DNA from: Mastacembelus armatus
Taxonomy: Eukaryota; Chordata; Actinopteri; Synbranchiformes; Mastacembelidae
Length of the DNA: 64,000 nt
Reading direction: 5' to 3'
Assembly (NCBI RefSeq): GCF_900324485.2
Contig: NC_046633.1
Coordinates: 4,208,106-4,272,105 of the forward strand
Shown here: one piece after another, positions 1-11,598 of the stretch
How the letters are laid out: the number at the start of each line of letters is the position of its first letter
How positions within the stretch are numbered: position 1 is the first letter of the stretch
Translations under genes and position numbers: made by a program
Notes under the pieces: model-generated
Told to the model about the DNA's origin: nothing
Seen by the model: the letters and a program-made list of their open reading frames with translations, nothing else
The model's database searches: none

Positions 1-509
1 ACACACTGTCAAGCATTTTGAGTGGAGCCACAGAGCAGGAAGGCGGTTCAGCCTTCACATTAGCCTGACTTTCAGTCCAGTCCGATTTGGCCAGCGCTGC
101 ATGGAGGAGGAGGAAGTACGCTTGAGGAATCAATGGCCAACAGCAGGCAACAGCCCAGTTCAACTGATAATCAGATGTGAAGCACGATGGAGCCCGGCCA
201 AGCGTCTAAAAGCAACATTCTGCAACTTAAAAATTTAGAGTGAGACGTGATCGCTTTGTTTTCAGATCTACTGAGGGCAACAAAGCATGAACCGGAAAGA
301 ATAATGTGAAAAACAACAGAACTCTACCACAGAGAGGGCTAGAAGAAAACTAAAGAAGGTTGGTAATTAAGTTTTTATTTATTTGTAACATTGCAACTAA
401 GATGCAGAGGAGGAAGATTTCAATGGGTGGCCAAGGCATCAGTCCTCATCAGCTGTCCAGTCAGCCACCAAGGAGAGGACAGAGGAGGGATTAGTGGTGT
501 AGGAAATGT
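1..509 (-). other. hapstr1 3' UTR and downstream flank
   Basis: No coding potential is seen here. The stop of hapstr1 lies at 510-512, and overlapping minus-strand AATAAA hexamers (TTTATT on plus at 374-379 and 378-383) would end its transcript near 350-365, giving a 3' UTR of about 150 bases. Positions 1-350 hold unique-looking sequence that could be intergenic or part of a longer alternative 3' UTR. Confidence 0.5.
374..383 (-). promoter_or_regulatory. Candidate hapstr1 polyadenylation signal
   Basis: Two overlapping AATAAA hexamers on the minus strand lie about 130 bases downstream of the hapstr1 stop codon. They are the first canonical hexamers met in the direction of transcription. This is read from the sequence; cleavage here is inferred. 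Confidence 0.55.
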
Positions 510-2941
510 TCAGAGCATCCTGTTACGTTTATGAGTGGGCGAGTCTGTGATGACATCACTACAGGGGGCAGGGCCTCGTTTACGATTGGCTGTGGAATCC
601 AAATGGAGTGCCATCTCCTCAGCAATGAAGGTGTTGAGGTCCACATCATGAAGACCGTTCCTACGACGACTGAGAGACTGTGCAGGGTGAGTTGGGGAAC
701 CAGGAGGACCAGAACGCACAGAAATGCTTGCCATTGCACCACTAAGGCCTGGAAAGGAAAAAATAAAATAAAATAAGACTATGAAGCATAACATACAGCA
801 AACTGTATGAAGTCTAGAGTGACATTCTTATAATGCAATTACTTACAACCAAACATGGCATTTCAACTAACCGTGCAGTGCGATTGCCTCTCTGAAGGGC
901 TGTAGGTCAGTCTCCACAGAGCTGCCCGTCTCTGAGGGTGATGGTCGGCTTGCAGACACCATGGCAACTCTGGGTGGGGCACGAGCTGTCCGTGGAGGTG
1001 GAACTTTGCCACACAAGAAGCTGATGAGGTCCTCTCGCCTGATAGTTCTTCTGCGCTTCTTCACCCATGCAATCACCTCCTTATTCCTGCGCTGGTAGCC
1101 CAAGTGGATGCCCAAATCGTAGCTCCTCTGACGGGCCTCAACACTCTCTGAAGAAACAGAGACAAATATGTTTATTTGTTCTGGACCCCACAGTGTCCGT
1201 GTCCAACCATCTCCTGGATACTATACAAAATTTGAGTTACCTGTTACTCACCTTTATACAGATTAGTGACAGCTGTGGCAGCATTCTGGAAGGGCACCCA
1301 GAGAGAGAGGCCTTGCTGCTGACATACTCTATCTGTAAATTAAATGCAAGAAGTTAGACTAAGTTAGACTAAGATGACAGTGTTGCTGCATGAATCTCAA
1401 ACTCCGACTTCACAGCTCTAAAAATCTCTGCTAGAAAAATTCAAGCATAAACTGTATTTATCTGTACCCGTAAGAGGAAACTAATTGGGGCTGCGTTTTT
1501 GGAAGCAAGCTTTTTAACTCTGACTAAATTCATGAAGAGGTACAAGACTTCACATTTCCAGTTTGATCACAAGCTTAACAATATCAAAATGTGATTAAGG
1601 GAAATGTGTGCAAAGTTTTACTGTCAGTCAGAAACGACTGGCCTGGTTGTAAAGTACTGACTCAGAGTACAGGTTTGAGTTGGGGACTGAAGTACTCTGC
1701 TGTCATTTCCACTTCGACTGTAAATCCTCACATATTATCTTCAGAGGTTTTCAATAAAGTTCCCTTTTTAGAAATAACTCCCTGTGTTTTATAGGATATG
1801 AAAATACAGCTGTGTTGCAGTCAGAACAGAAAAAGAAGGAACTTGGTAGCAGGATTTCTAAACTGAGAACACACTAGGAAAGTAGTTGCAAAATAATTTA
1901 TCTTTAAGTCCTTTTAAACAGTTTAACCTAGTAGTGAAATCTAACTTAACTGGAAGCATTAGAGGGTTTTTTTTTGCACTGATCACGTCTACGTCAATTG
2001 CATAAGTCTGACACAAACTCATTTCCAAGAAACGCAGTTTCTGCGTAATGTTCTCGGTGGGACATGACAGACTTCAACAAGAAAACATTGACATTGGTCA
2101 TTTCGCCTTCTCGTCAAGAACATTGCAGTTCGGTCTATTGTATGATGTGCTGGAATAAACCCACCACCTCACTGTCGCATTACTGTACATGAGCGTCAAC
2201 AAACGACTTGTTTTCAGTCCGTAAACTCCTCCCCGTGTATCGCCATTTTGACGAGCTAACTGCTAACGGGTGGACAAAAAAACATTTGGGTGTGAGCCCC
2301 GTTTTGCCCAAACATGACGAATAAAAATCACAAAGCGTTCAGTGGGAAGGCAAAGGAGAGCGACTTAGCCCGACTGTGTATGAATCCGTTTTGTCCTGAG
2401 GGACCTTAGACAACCCAGGCCACCGTGAGCCCGATCCAGCCCTGTTGTCCCACAGTCTGACACGGTGACCGGCTCTTAGCGTTAGCTTCTGTCGGCTAGC
2501 AACGGAGCAGGGTCATGATATCGAGATAAGAAGAAGCATCGATTTGATAATGTGACGCATTTTGAAAGAATACACACTCCGGTGTCGCCAAACACCACAA
2601 ACAAAAGAAACGTTCCTGGTAATTCTAAAGAGAGCCATTAATAATAATAATAAGCTAGTAGTGTTAGCTCAGACTGTGCCCTTTGTGTCTCCGTCCACCA
2701 GCTTTAGCTTTAGCCCAACTTCACTTCGCTGTCTTCGGTACAGACCTTTGTACAGCTGTGCTACCGCGGTGGCTGAGTTCTGAAAGAGGTGCCAGAGCTT
2801 CTGCTGACTTTGTTCCGTTTCCTCCTCGTTTGTATTATCCTGTTCGGCCTCTGCTAAGCACTGCCGTTCCCATTTGGAGAACCAGTGTTCGGGGCCGTGC
2901 TCTTGGATCTCCGCTTCTCCCTCCTCTTTCCTCTCCTCCAT
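510..2941 (-). CDS. hapstr1: HUWE1-associated protein modifying stress responses (C16orf72 family)
   Basis: Four coding exons on the minus strand: 2941-2746, 1332-1252, 1147-872 and 748-510, 792 bases, 263 residues (human about 275). The start is the ATG at 2941, whose product opens MEERKEEGEAEIQEHGPEHWF, the family's conserved N-terminus. Exon 2 encodes DRVCQQQGLSLWVPFQNAATA. Exon 3 carries the basic stretch WVKKRRRTIRREDLISFLCG, and the last exon ends SPTHKRNRML. All four blocks match my memory of human C16orf72/HAPSTR1 closely. The family protein is a mainly nuclear oligomer that binds the giant E3 ligase HUWE1 and tunes stress signalling; that role is established knowledge, not visible here. 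The exon 1 donor (GTCTGT) is weak, but phase and homology force it. Fish may carry a second copy, so the a/b assignment is open. Confidence 0.95.
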
Positions 2942-3059
2942 AGCTAGCGTTGTTAGAAACTAGCCGTCGAGTTAAATTTAGGATTGTTTTGGTTTCCCGA
3001 GGCACGTCCGCAGTCTCTCTTCTGTTTTCTATAAGAGTTAGCCCTTACGAATGTAATTG

Positions 3060-3260
3060 TTTTAGAGCCGCATCGTGCAGGTTTTGGATCCGCCCGCACG
3101 GCCAGCGGAAAATACACCAAACTAAGGAACGCGATGACAACACCTTAGAATTTCTGCAAGTGGCCACGCCCGTTTTTCCACTGTACTGGAAAATGATTGG
3201 CTGCAGTGACTTTTGTGGGCGGGCCAGGATGCCGAGCGCGAAGCCTGATTGGACAGCGAC
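3060..3260 (-). promoter_or_regulatory. Candidate hapstr1 promoter with CCAAT and GC boxes
   Basis: On the minus strand two CCAATC boxes (GATTGG on plus at 3195-3200 and 3247-3252) flank a GC box (plus GGGCGG at 3217-3222), 250-310 bases upstream of the hapstr1 ATG. The sequence around it is CpG-bearing. NF-Y sites flanking an Sp1-type site are typical of TATA-less housekeeping promoters. The motif positions are seen; promoter activity is inferred. Confidence 0.5.
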
Positions 3261-3409
3261 AAAAGGTCAGAGAAAAACAACGTTATTGTAGCTAAGCATG
3301 TCATTCAGCATTTTGCACGGCAGGCGGCACCCTGAGCGTGGAAATGTAGGCAAGGATTCATGACTATATGTGGTCGAGAGTATAGAAACACCCTGATCTT
3401 AAGGAAGGT

Positions 3410-3580
3410 GAAGTTCTCACATCATTTCCTGAAGTAAAAATACTGTTGCATCACTGTAAAAAAATACCCCATTACAAGTAAAAGAACATTTATCTAAAAG
3501 TACATAAGTACATAAGTGTTGTCAGATAAATGTAATTAAAGTATTAAAAATAAATGTATCTGGGAGTGGGGTCAAATGTA
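3410..3580. repeat. Probable dispersed teleost repeat (TAAAAGTAC-rich)
   Basis: The stretch has serial motifs such as GAAGTAAAAATACTGTTGCA, ACAAGTAAAAGAAC and AAAAGTACATAAGTACATAAG. I recognise this wording as a widespread interspersed repeat of spiny-rayed fishes. No terminal repeats or coding sequence are visible and I do not know the family name. Confirmation would be many genomic copies in a self-comparison. Confidence 0.45.
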
Positions 3581-4007
3581 ACGGTGTCGTATGACTCTGC
3601 ACATGCTCAGATGGACACTAGGAAAAAAAAGGGTTTTCTCGAGACCGGCAAATGTTACCACACGGAAGCCTTTTGAAGTAAGAAGTACAATTTAGGCGTT
3701 TTCATCGCTTTGATCATTGGGTCATATCATTTTAAGGTATGTTTTCTTTAATAACAGCTATATGTTTATCATACTAATAGATCCTAGTAGCTGATGTGTT
3801 GTGAAGGCGTGTGAAAGCTGTGGGGTGAACTACCTGCTATGTGAACAGACAGAGTTACTCTGTGCCAATTTAAGATGAAAAGATCCCAAAAATCTTTTTC
3901 ATTGTATGTATTTACATGTGTCAACTGGGTTACATATCGTTAGTCACTCCTGTGCGTGGTCAAAAATCCAGAGTCTGTAAAATAAAACTGTATCTTTTTG
4001 TTTATGA

Positions 4008-4315
4008 CCCTCCTTCTTCTTTTCCTTTCAGCTGCTCCCTTCAGGGGTCGCCACAGCGAATCATCTGCCTGCATTTAACCCTATCCTCTGTATCCTCCTC
4101 ACCCACACCAACTATCCTCATGTCCTCCTTCACTACATCCAAGAACCTCCTCTTTGGTCTTCCTCTAGGCCTCCTTCCTGGCTGCTCTAACCTCAGCATC
4201 CTTTTACCAATGTATTCACTGTCCCTCCTCTGAACATGTCCAAACCATCTCAATCTGGCTTCCCTGGCTTTTTCTCCAAAACATCTACCATGAGCTGTCC
4301 CTCTGATGTCCTCAT
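4008..4315 (-). mobile_element. Non-LTR retrotransposon (LINE) 3' fragment
   Basis: Read on the minus strand, an open frame of 70 codons (4253-4041) encodes RWFGHVQRRDSEYIGKRM and GRRPRGRPKRRFLDVVKEDM, the characteristic C-terminal tail of a fish LINE reverse-transcriptase protein, then a short 3' tail ending in a purine run (rc of CTTCTTCTTTTCC). The frame is almost intact, so the copy is fairly young, but it is strongly 5' truncated: no polymerase motif remains. The clade is uncertain; RTE-like is my best guess. It sits between hapstr1 and the ABCG2 gene. Confidence 0.75.
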
Positions 4316-4727
4316 ATGACTGACATGGTTACTGGTATTTGAGTAAATTAAAGTTGTTTTGCTGGTATTGGCAATGAGTGAATGGATAACAGTATAAACA
4401 TTTTTATCTCTCTATCATCAACTGCTATGACATAGCTTATGGAGCTTCTTGGATGCAGTTTTGCTGCAATTGAGCTTTAAGAGTAGGAGAGTTCAGTGCC
4501 ATACAATATTTTTTAGAACAGTCTAAGGACTAAGGATTGAGAGAGTTCAAAGATTAGATAAGTTATTGCTTAAGCTTGCTGATTACATGCTCTCTTACCT
4601 GTCTCCCTCTGCCACTCTGCACAGGTGTCCATGGAAGACTGTACCTCTATCTGTCTTACATTAAACCTCAGTCCTCACTCTTCCTCTGCTTTTCTCTTAA
4701 GGGTTAGTAACACTGCTGGTTTTGAGG

Positions 4728-7700
4728 ATGTCTAAGGGAAAGGAAGATGCTTACAGTTTGGATGAGTATTTCCAGGAACCAGGACCAACTGTCACATTCA
4801 GCAACTTGCGCTACTGTGTTCAGGAGACAAGATTCTGCCACAAGATAGGTCCTGAAAAGTGCATCCTTAATGATGTGAGGTAGGGCAACTTAATGTAGTT
4901 TTCCTTAGCATTAGATCTAACAGTATGTTATGAGATCATGTTAAACCCTTATTATTATTATTGTTGTTGTTGTTGTGCTTTATGAAACCTGTATATTTTA
5001 AAGGTTCAGTTTACCACATTTTATTATTTTAACATGTAAAAAAAAAAAAAAGATTGTGATTGTTGCAGTGGCATCATAAGACCTGGGATGAATGCCATCA
5101 TGGGTGCCACAGGAAGCGGCAAAACATCGTAAGAAAAATTTTCATGTACATGTAAAACACAACCTCATGAATATGCCTAAACCGAGCTACATGAATATTA
5201 GTTTGTTCTCTTTTTCAGACTCCTGGATGTAATTGCAGGAAGAAAAGATCCTGCTGGATTGCGACAAGGAAACGTCTTGGTGGACGGCAGGGTTGTCACA
5301 TCTGAACTCAGACTCAGGTCTGCTTATGTGGTTCAGGTACACAAACACAAGCATATACACATGCATTTTTTTGTGTTACACACTTTGGGTTCTTCTGAAT
5401 AGTTTCTGTCTACATTATCCATGTTTCCAGGATGATACCCTGATGGGAACTCTGACAGTGAGAGAGAATCTGTTGTTCAGCGCAAACCTCCGTCTCAACC
5501 CTAAGCATCACTCTTCTACAGAAAAGCATAGCAGAGTAGAAGACATCATACAAGACCTGGGTCTCACAGACTGTGCAGACACTAAGGTACACACACAAGC
5601 TCATTTAGATAGTTGTATATCATTAATTATTAATTTGCTGAAGGAGTAGTTTACTGTCATACTCTGTCTTAAGGAGTGTTGCTGTGCCAGTAGCTTACCT
5701 AGGTATAAGCAGAAGCAATTACAAAAGCTGATTAAGCAAATGTAAAATGTGACCTGAAGCACTCCCCTAACTATGGACATGTGAGAGAGCAGTATTCAAA
5801 GTAGAAATAAAAAACAAACATATGTGCAGCTGTCCAGTGTCCAATGTTTTTAGGTTGCAGACATTTATTTGCTATTTTAACCTTTACTGTTTAGGTTAGC
5901 AAGTGTTTCTTGCGTGTGTGCTGCAGATAGGAACTGAGTTTCTGCGTGGTGTATCAGGAGGCGAGAGGAAGAGGTGCAGCATCGGCATGGAGCTCATCAT
6001 ATCTCCCTCTCTGCTCTTTCTGGATGAGCCAACAACAGGACTGGATTCTAATACTGCAAACAGTATCATCGGTCTACTGCACAAGTACAGCACAATTAGT
6101 AATTAATCACAGTTCACAAAACCAATTCATACTCACACGTAAGGTACAGATTACAATACATGCAGTGTTGCTGAAGATGGCAAGTTTAAACAATAGGGAT
6201 GGTTTCATTTACTGTCAGCTTGATTTAATATGTGTTTAAGTTAGAGCTGCCAATAGCTTTAATTTCCAAATTAGCAGCATCTTCAGATTCTTCTCTGTGT
6301 TGTCTGTAACTGTGTGGACAGAAACACATTTTTAAATGTTTGTTCAGGCTTTCCAGGACAGGTAAGACTGTGATCTTCTCCATCCACCAGCCACGCTACT
6401 CCATCTTCAAACAGTTTGACCACCTGACACTGATGCATAAAGGGGAGGTGGTGTATGCAGGACCAGCAGGCCATGCAGTGGAATACTTCACAGACCTTGG
6501 TACATAATATGTGTGTTTATTATAAAAAGTACAGGACCTTAATTAGCAACATGTTTAAATATAATATGAATTCCTGATGCTAAATGTTAGCGACCTTATG
6601 GTAACTTCAGTTTTGTTGTTTAATGTTCATACGTAATGTTCTATCACCACAGTATAAAAATCGAAATGTTTTATTCAAATTATCAAATCAGTATGTTTTA
6701 CACTTTTTACAAGCGCTTTTTACAGCGTTGCTTATGTTGTCGATATAATGTATTGGCCTGTGATTGTGTTTTTCTACAGGGTACCAAATTGAGCCTTTCA
6801 ACAACCCTGCTGATTTTTTCATGGACATCACAAATGGAGATGCAAAATCAACACTGGAGTCTTTCACTACAAGTATGATTACAGAAAATACCTATGCACA
6901 CAAAGTATACTAGCACAACAACCCAGTATGCACATTTCTTGCTTTGCAGGTGAGAAGATATGTGGGAGTCAGCATTTTTAGATGTGTCTGGGTGTTATAA
7001 ACATTCTTTCCACAACATTCCTACTTGTATTTTAACTGGAACTGATCTAATCTGTTGCATGTTTAAATGAAGGCACTGAAAGCCTTTGAAAACCATACTT
7101 GTATATCAACACATCTAAAAAAATATTAACTTTTAAAAACTGTTTCCTGGGAGGAAATTTTGACTGTTATAAAAAGCTAACTTTATCACTTAACATTATC
7201 ACTTTGTCTGTTCTTATCTACATTATGTTTTATGGCCACTCTGTCTTTCCACAGTTGACTGTAAAAATCCATGGGCAGCGAAGTATCGCCAGTCGCAGCT
7301 CTTCCAGAGAGTCCTTGAAGAGCTGGACTGTGTGAACCAGAGCATTGCTGATGGTGTCAAAGATCAGGAAGAGGTGGCTGACTATGTTACCTCTTTCCTC
7401 TACCAGGTCAGTAAACTCAAAAGCAGTACTAAGTAATTATCAGGTTGAAGGAAGTAAAATCTCATTGCAATTTTGTGATAAACAGAAATTGAAGTGAATT
7501 GATGGTGATATGAGTTTAATGACTGTGCCAGACAGCTGTTACATCAGTGTGCTGGGCTGCCAGATGAATCAACACTGTTTATAACTGTCATTATGCCATG
7601 AAAATGTTTGACAGATGCGTGTGGTGTGTGGGAGGACAGTGCTGAACACTCTGAGGAACCCTCAGACCTCTTATGCCCAGCTGGCTCTCAACATCATTTT

Positions 7701-9579
7701 TGCAATTCTGGTGGGACTGATCTATTACCAAATGCCCTTGACACTTCCCGAGGCTTTACAGAACAGGTACTGTAGGCCTAACCTGCACACAACAGCCAAC
7801 CCAGTTTTATTTTCACTCTTCTCACTTTGTAAATGTGTCCCCTTTGCTCAGCCCATTTCAGGGACAAACAGAACTACTTATAGAAAAAAGAAGGTAATAT
7901 CAAAGAGTTTTCATTAGTTTTGCAGGAGAATGTGGTGAGACAGCAAATGTGAATATGTCTATTTTAGAAAAGATGGCAAGAATAAAAGACTGATTAACGT
8001 GCCACAGGAAGAATGACAAATGTCAAAGGAGGTGATTAATTTTATATATAAAGGTCAAGTATGCAACCATGAGGTTATGATGACTCATTTAATTTTAAAA
8101 TGCAGTAAATGACTGAGATAAGAAGCCACAGGTACGAAAGTAACTTTTATAATTCAGTAATCTATGGGGAGACAGGGTGACATTTGCTGACACATAACTA
8201 TCCATTAGATGAACTGTTAATGAGTTAACTCTCTCCTGATTCACGACAGGAGCGGAGCGTTCTTCTTCCTTGTCATCAACATGGTGTTTGGTAATCTCTC
8301 TGCTGTTGAACTCTTTATCACTGAAAGAGTGATCTTCATGTGAGTGAAGGTTAAAGGGCCTGTGTGTGTACTGAAATCATTTATAATCCCATGCTGTTAA
8401 CTCTGCCTCAGTGCTTACTCTTCAGTGGTTATGTGTTTGTTGCTGTTATTTTGCAGCCATGAGAATTCCAGTGGGTACTACCGTACATCTGTCTACTTCC
8501 TGTCCAAGGTTTTTGCTGATCTCATTCCCAACCGCATCATCCCTATCTTTGTGTTTTCAGCCATCGCCTATTATATGATGGGTAATTTTCCTCCATGCAA
8601 GTACATAAAGTATACACACCATATTATGTCATGCAAATGAGCAGCCGGCTCTAAAGCAGCCACTCACATAGTACATCTGGTGTTTTATTTACATCCATGA
8701 AGATGTTTCACTGAATTCTCTTGCTTGTTTAATGAAGAATATTTATTTATTTAAGTCTTTTTATTTACATATGTCAACCACTCTTTCAGGGTTAAAGTCT
8801 TCCTTTGAGGCCTTCCTCTGTTACTGTCTGACCATGTCTCTAGTCAGTCTGGCAGCAGTCAGTCTGGCCTTCCTTGTGTCTGCAAGTGTTTCCTCATTTG
8901 CCATGGCTAATGTCCTCATTGCTCTACCCTTTGTCTTTATGATGGTGAGAAAGACATTTCAGAAGCCATATACAATACAGTGTAATAATGGTAATATCTA
9001 ATCTAATGAATGTAGTGCTTTCACTGGTGTATGAGTAAAATTCCCTCTGTTATTCCATCTCTGTTTAGGTTTTTGGTGGTTTTCTTGTCAATCTCAATTC
9101 TATGCTGAGCTGGCTGTCCTGGCTGAAATGGTTCAGTATCTTCAGATATGGACTGGATGTAAGTTGTGAAAACTAGGCAGAGCATGAGAAGGACGGTGCG
9201 ATTGTGAGAATGAGATCAACTGGGCTGCCCTGTTTATAATTGACATGAGGAAGTTGTTCAGCCCAATCTCTTTATCTCTTCCTTAGGCTGCGTTCATCAA
9301 TGAATTGAAAGGACAATTGTTCTACAGCAATGGAACCATGTAAGTATGATAACATAGCCACTCCTTTAAACACAACCCCACCCCCCACCTCCACATCCGT
9401 GCACACTGAGCTTTTCTTGTTTGTGCTGCAGTGTCCCAGGGGAGCTGCTGCTGAAAAGCAAGGACATCGACTACTCTTTATGGGGCTTCTGGCAGAACCA
9501 TGTGGCTCTGCTGGGAATCATAGCTGCCTGCATGATCCTGGCATACGTGCAACTACGAAGAATCAGCCGTTGGAAATGA
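4728..9579 (+). CDS. abcg2: ATP-binding cassette half transporter, ABCG2 type
   Basis: Fifteen coding exons: 4728-4879, 5069-5128, 5219-5336, 5431-5586, 5927-6084, 6348-6499, 6780-6872, 7255-7406, 7615-7766, 8250-8339, 8457-8581, 8790-8944, 9069-9158, 9287-9339 and 9432-9579; 1854 bases, 617 residues (human ABCG2 655). ABCG architecture: the nucleotide-binding domain comes first, with Walker A GATGSGKT at 63-70, signature VSGGE at 171-175, Walker B LLFLDEP at 191-197 and switch histidine H228. A six-helix membrane domain follows. The family works as homodimers exporting xenobiotics, urate and porphyrins at the plasma membrane. The arginine matching human R482 is kept (LIPNRIIP). The last extracellular loop is short: an NGT glycosylation site remains, but none of the three loop cysteines does. 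The linker before the first helix is also shorter. Fish have several abcg2 paralogues; which one this is cannot be told here. An ATTAAA at 9600-9605 could end the transcript. Confidence 0.92.
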
Positions 9580-10779
9580 CGCTGATTTGTATATGTAGCC
9601 ATTAAATATGCACCGTGCCTTTATCTTATTTAAAAGAAAATATTGGAAAAGTAACCCGTTAAAATCAGAACATTAGTTAATGATTGCACATGTAGTCTCT
9701 TTCTCTTTCCCACTCTCACAGATAAACAAACACACGTGTTGTAACGTTTGACTCCCTGGTGGATAAGCTGCCACTAAGCACATTTGGTCTATGCACGAGG
9801 GAATAGACAGGAAAAGCCAAGCAGACATCTAAGTCCTTACAAAGCTACTTAAAGAATGTAAGACAACATTAGCCACAGGAATGAAAAGATATTCAGTATT
9901 TGTAATTTTTTGTTGTCAGTCCCATAGGAGAAAATAACAAATAGTGCATGTCTTTTATTTATGTCATACAGAATGAATTGTCATTGTATTTGTAGTGTAG
10001 TACACTTATTGTCAGTATCATATATGTAAACCCCCAAATCCATATTTTTTTATACATATTTATCCAAAAGCTTGAGATTTGAAATGCATTTTTATATTTT
10101 TGTAATATAATTTTGTAATGTATGCCAAGTAAACAGCAGGGCAGTGATGTGTGTAGGAGATGTCCAGGTTTCCATCTGAAGAGACTGAACAAAAGCAGAG
10201 ATCTGGCAGCTGCAGTATGGAGACTGCACCACAGCAGATAAGAATTATGAAGTTCGTTACGGGTGTTTTTTTTTTTTAGAGAGAATCTGTCTTCTATGCA
10301 GCGCATACACTTAAATGGGTGAAATCACAGATCACCAAAATAATAAAATAAAAAAGTAATTCTGTGAACAGACTTTTTTGTGTCATCATCTATAGAAGCA
10401 CTAATTCAGTGTCTCATTTTACCTTGTTGGAAAATAAAATGTAGATGATTGAAGAATAAATATGGTACATGCATTCCATTGTGCATGTTATAACTTTGAA
10501 GTGGGATAACTCAAATTCTCAAACCCATTACTTTGCAGCAGAAGATAAGGGATCAAACAAAACAGGATATGAACTTGCAAAATAAAATTACTACAACAAT
10601 AGATGTTTTTAATAAATGGGTGAGGTAAAGTTTTCTTATTGATCCTAGAAATATACAAAAAACAGTGATCAGTGGACAATTGGCAGAACAACTAACAGAA
10701 ACTTGCCAAAACAGAAGCTGCAGTTCATTCCCAGATTAGAGCTTCGCACCTCAATCAAGCAGCACTTCTCATTTTACCA
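9580..10779. other. Tail-to-tail 3' UTRs of the ABCG2 gene and prr18
   Basis: The two genes converge here. The ABCG2 transcript can end at ATTAAA (9600-9605). The minus-strand prr18 transcript has no nearer obvious signal than the AATAAA read from TTTATT around 9954-9960, implying a long AT-rich 3' UTR of about 800 bases, as is common for brain genes. The open frames within this stretch show no protein resemblance. Confidence 0.4.
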
Positions 10780-11598
10780 TTAGAAACCTTTCACACCGTT
10801 TGCACTCTTATTCAGACTGTTTCCCACTGTTACTGGTGTGTTTTCCAACCCACGGAGCCACTCAGTACATTTCAGTATCACACGTTCATCCACACCATAA
10901 TCCTCCTCTGCCTCATACTCCACATCGTCATACTTGTGTTGCTCATTGAGAAGTGAGATTTTAACTATGGAACGTATGTCTCTCAGTTCAGCATCACTGC
11001 TGTTTTTCACAGGAATCCTGCTGTGTCTCTGTGTTGCTGGTTGTTGCCTTTTAGAGCTGTTTTCCCTCCTGCGTCTGGAGTCTGAGCTGCTTCCAGAAAC
11101 ACCAGCTCCACTTCCAGTATTTCTGGCTGCTGAGCGTTGTCTCTCACTGTTCCTCCGCTGCAGCAGCAGAACAGCCTCAGGTGTGAGAGTCAGTGTGAAA
11201 TGGGCCTCCTCCTGATGTTTGGTTCTCATCTTTACCTCTGCATCACTCTGAGCTGAGCTGTGGCTTACATGTTTGTGCATCTTAGACAGGCACTCTCCTG
11301 AGCTGGAGACCGGGAAGCTGTCTGTCTGTGATGAGAGTGGCAGTCTGTCCCTTCTCTTGGCATGTGGCTCTGCTCCTGACAGTCCTTTGGTGGTTGGCAG
11401 ATGACTCCTGGGTTGGTTCTTCTTCCCCAGCTGCTTGAGGTTCAAAGCCAGTCGCTCCTTCATTGAGCTGTTTTTGTCTTCTCTTGGGACTTTAGTCTTT
11501 GCCACAGTTGTTGGGGAATGACTGTTGTTGGAAATTCTCTCCTTTCCAGTCAGCCCTGACACAGAGCGTGTTATCGACACTGGTGGTATGAACGGCAT
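10780..11598 (-). CDS. prr18: Proline-rich protein 18 family protein
   Basis: A single coding exon of 272 residues. Two blocks identify the family: FTLTLTPEAVLLLQRRNSE in the middle and, near the C-terminus, VKISLLNEQHKYDDVEYE followed by KCTEWLRGLEN. Both match my memory of human PRR18 (LNLTPEAVLVIQKR; VSLLNDRHRYDDVEYEEE; VRKCTEWLRG). Between them the protein is basic, serine-rich and probably disordered. I chose the ATG at 11598 because MPFIPP resembles the human start MPFPP. The frame stays open another 44 codons to an ATG at 11730 (MAEDESEYIASLSKS), so a longer form is possible. Human PRR18 is also intronless in its coding region and is expressed in brain; no molecular function is established. 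It is less proline-rich than the mammalian protein. Confidence 0.88.
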   Translation of the reverse strand: MPFIPPVSITRSVSGLTGKERISNNSHSPTTVAKTKVPREDKNSSMKERLALNLKQLGKKNQPRSHLPTTKGLSGAEPHAKRRDRLPLSSQTDSFPVSSSGECLSKMHKHVSHSSAQSDAEVKMRTKHQEEAHFTLTLTPEAVLLLQRRNSERQRSAARNTGSGAGVSGSSSDSRRRRENSSKRQQPATQRHSRIPVKNSSDAELRDIRSIVKISLLNEQHKYDDVEYEAEEDYGVDERVILKCTEWLRGLENTPVTVGNSLNKSANGVKGF

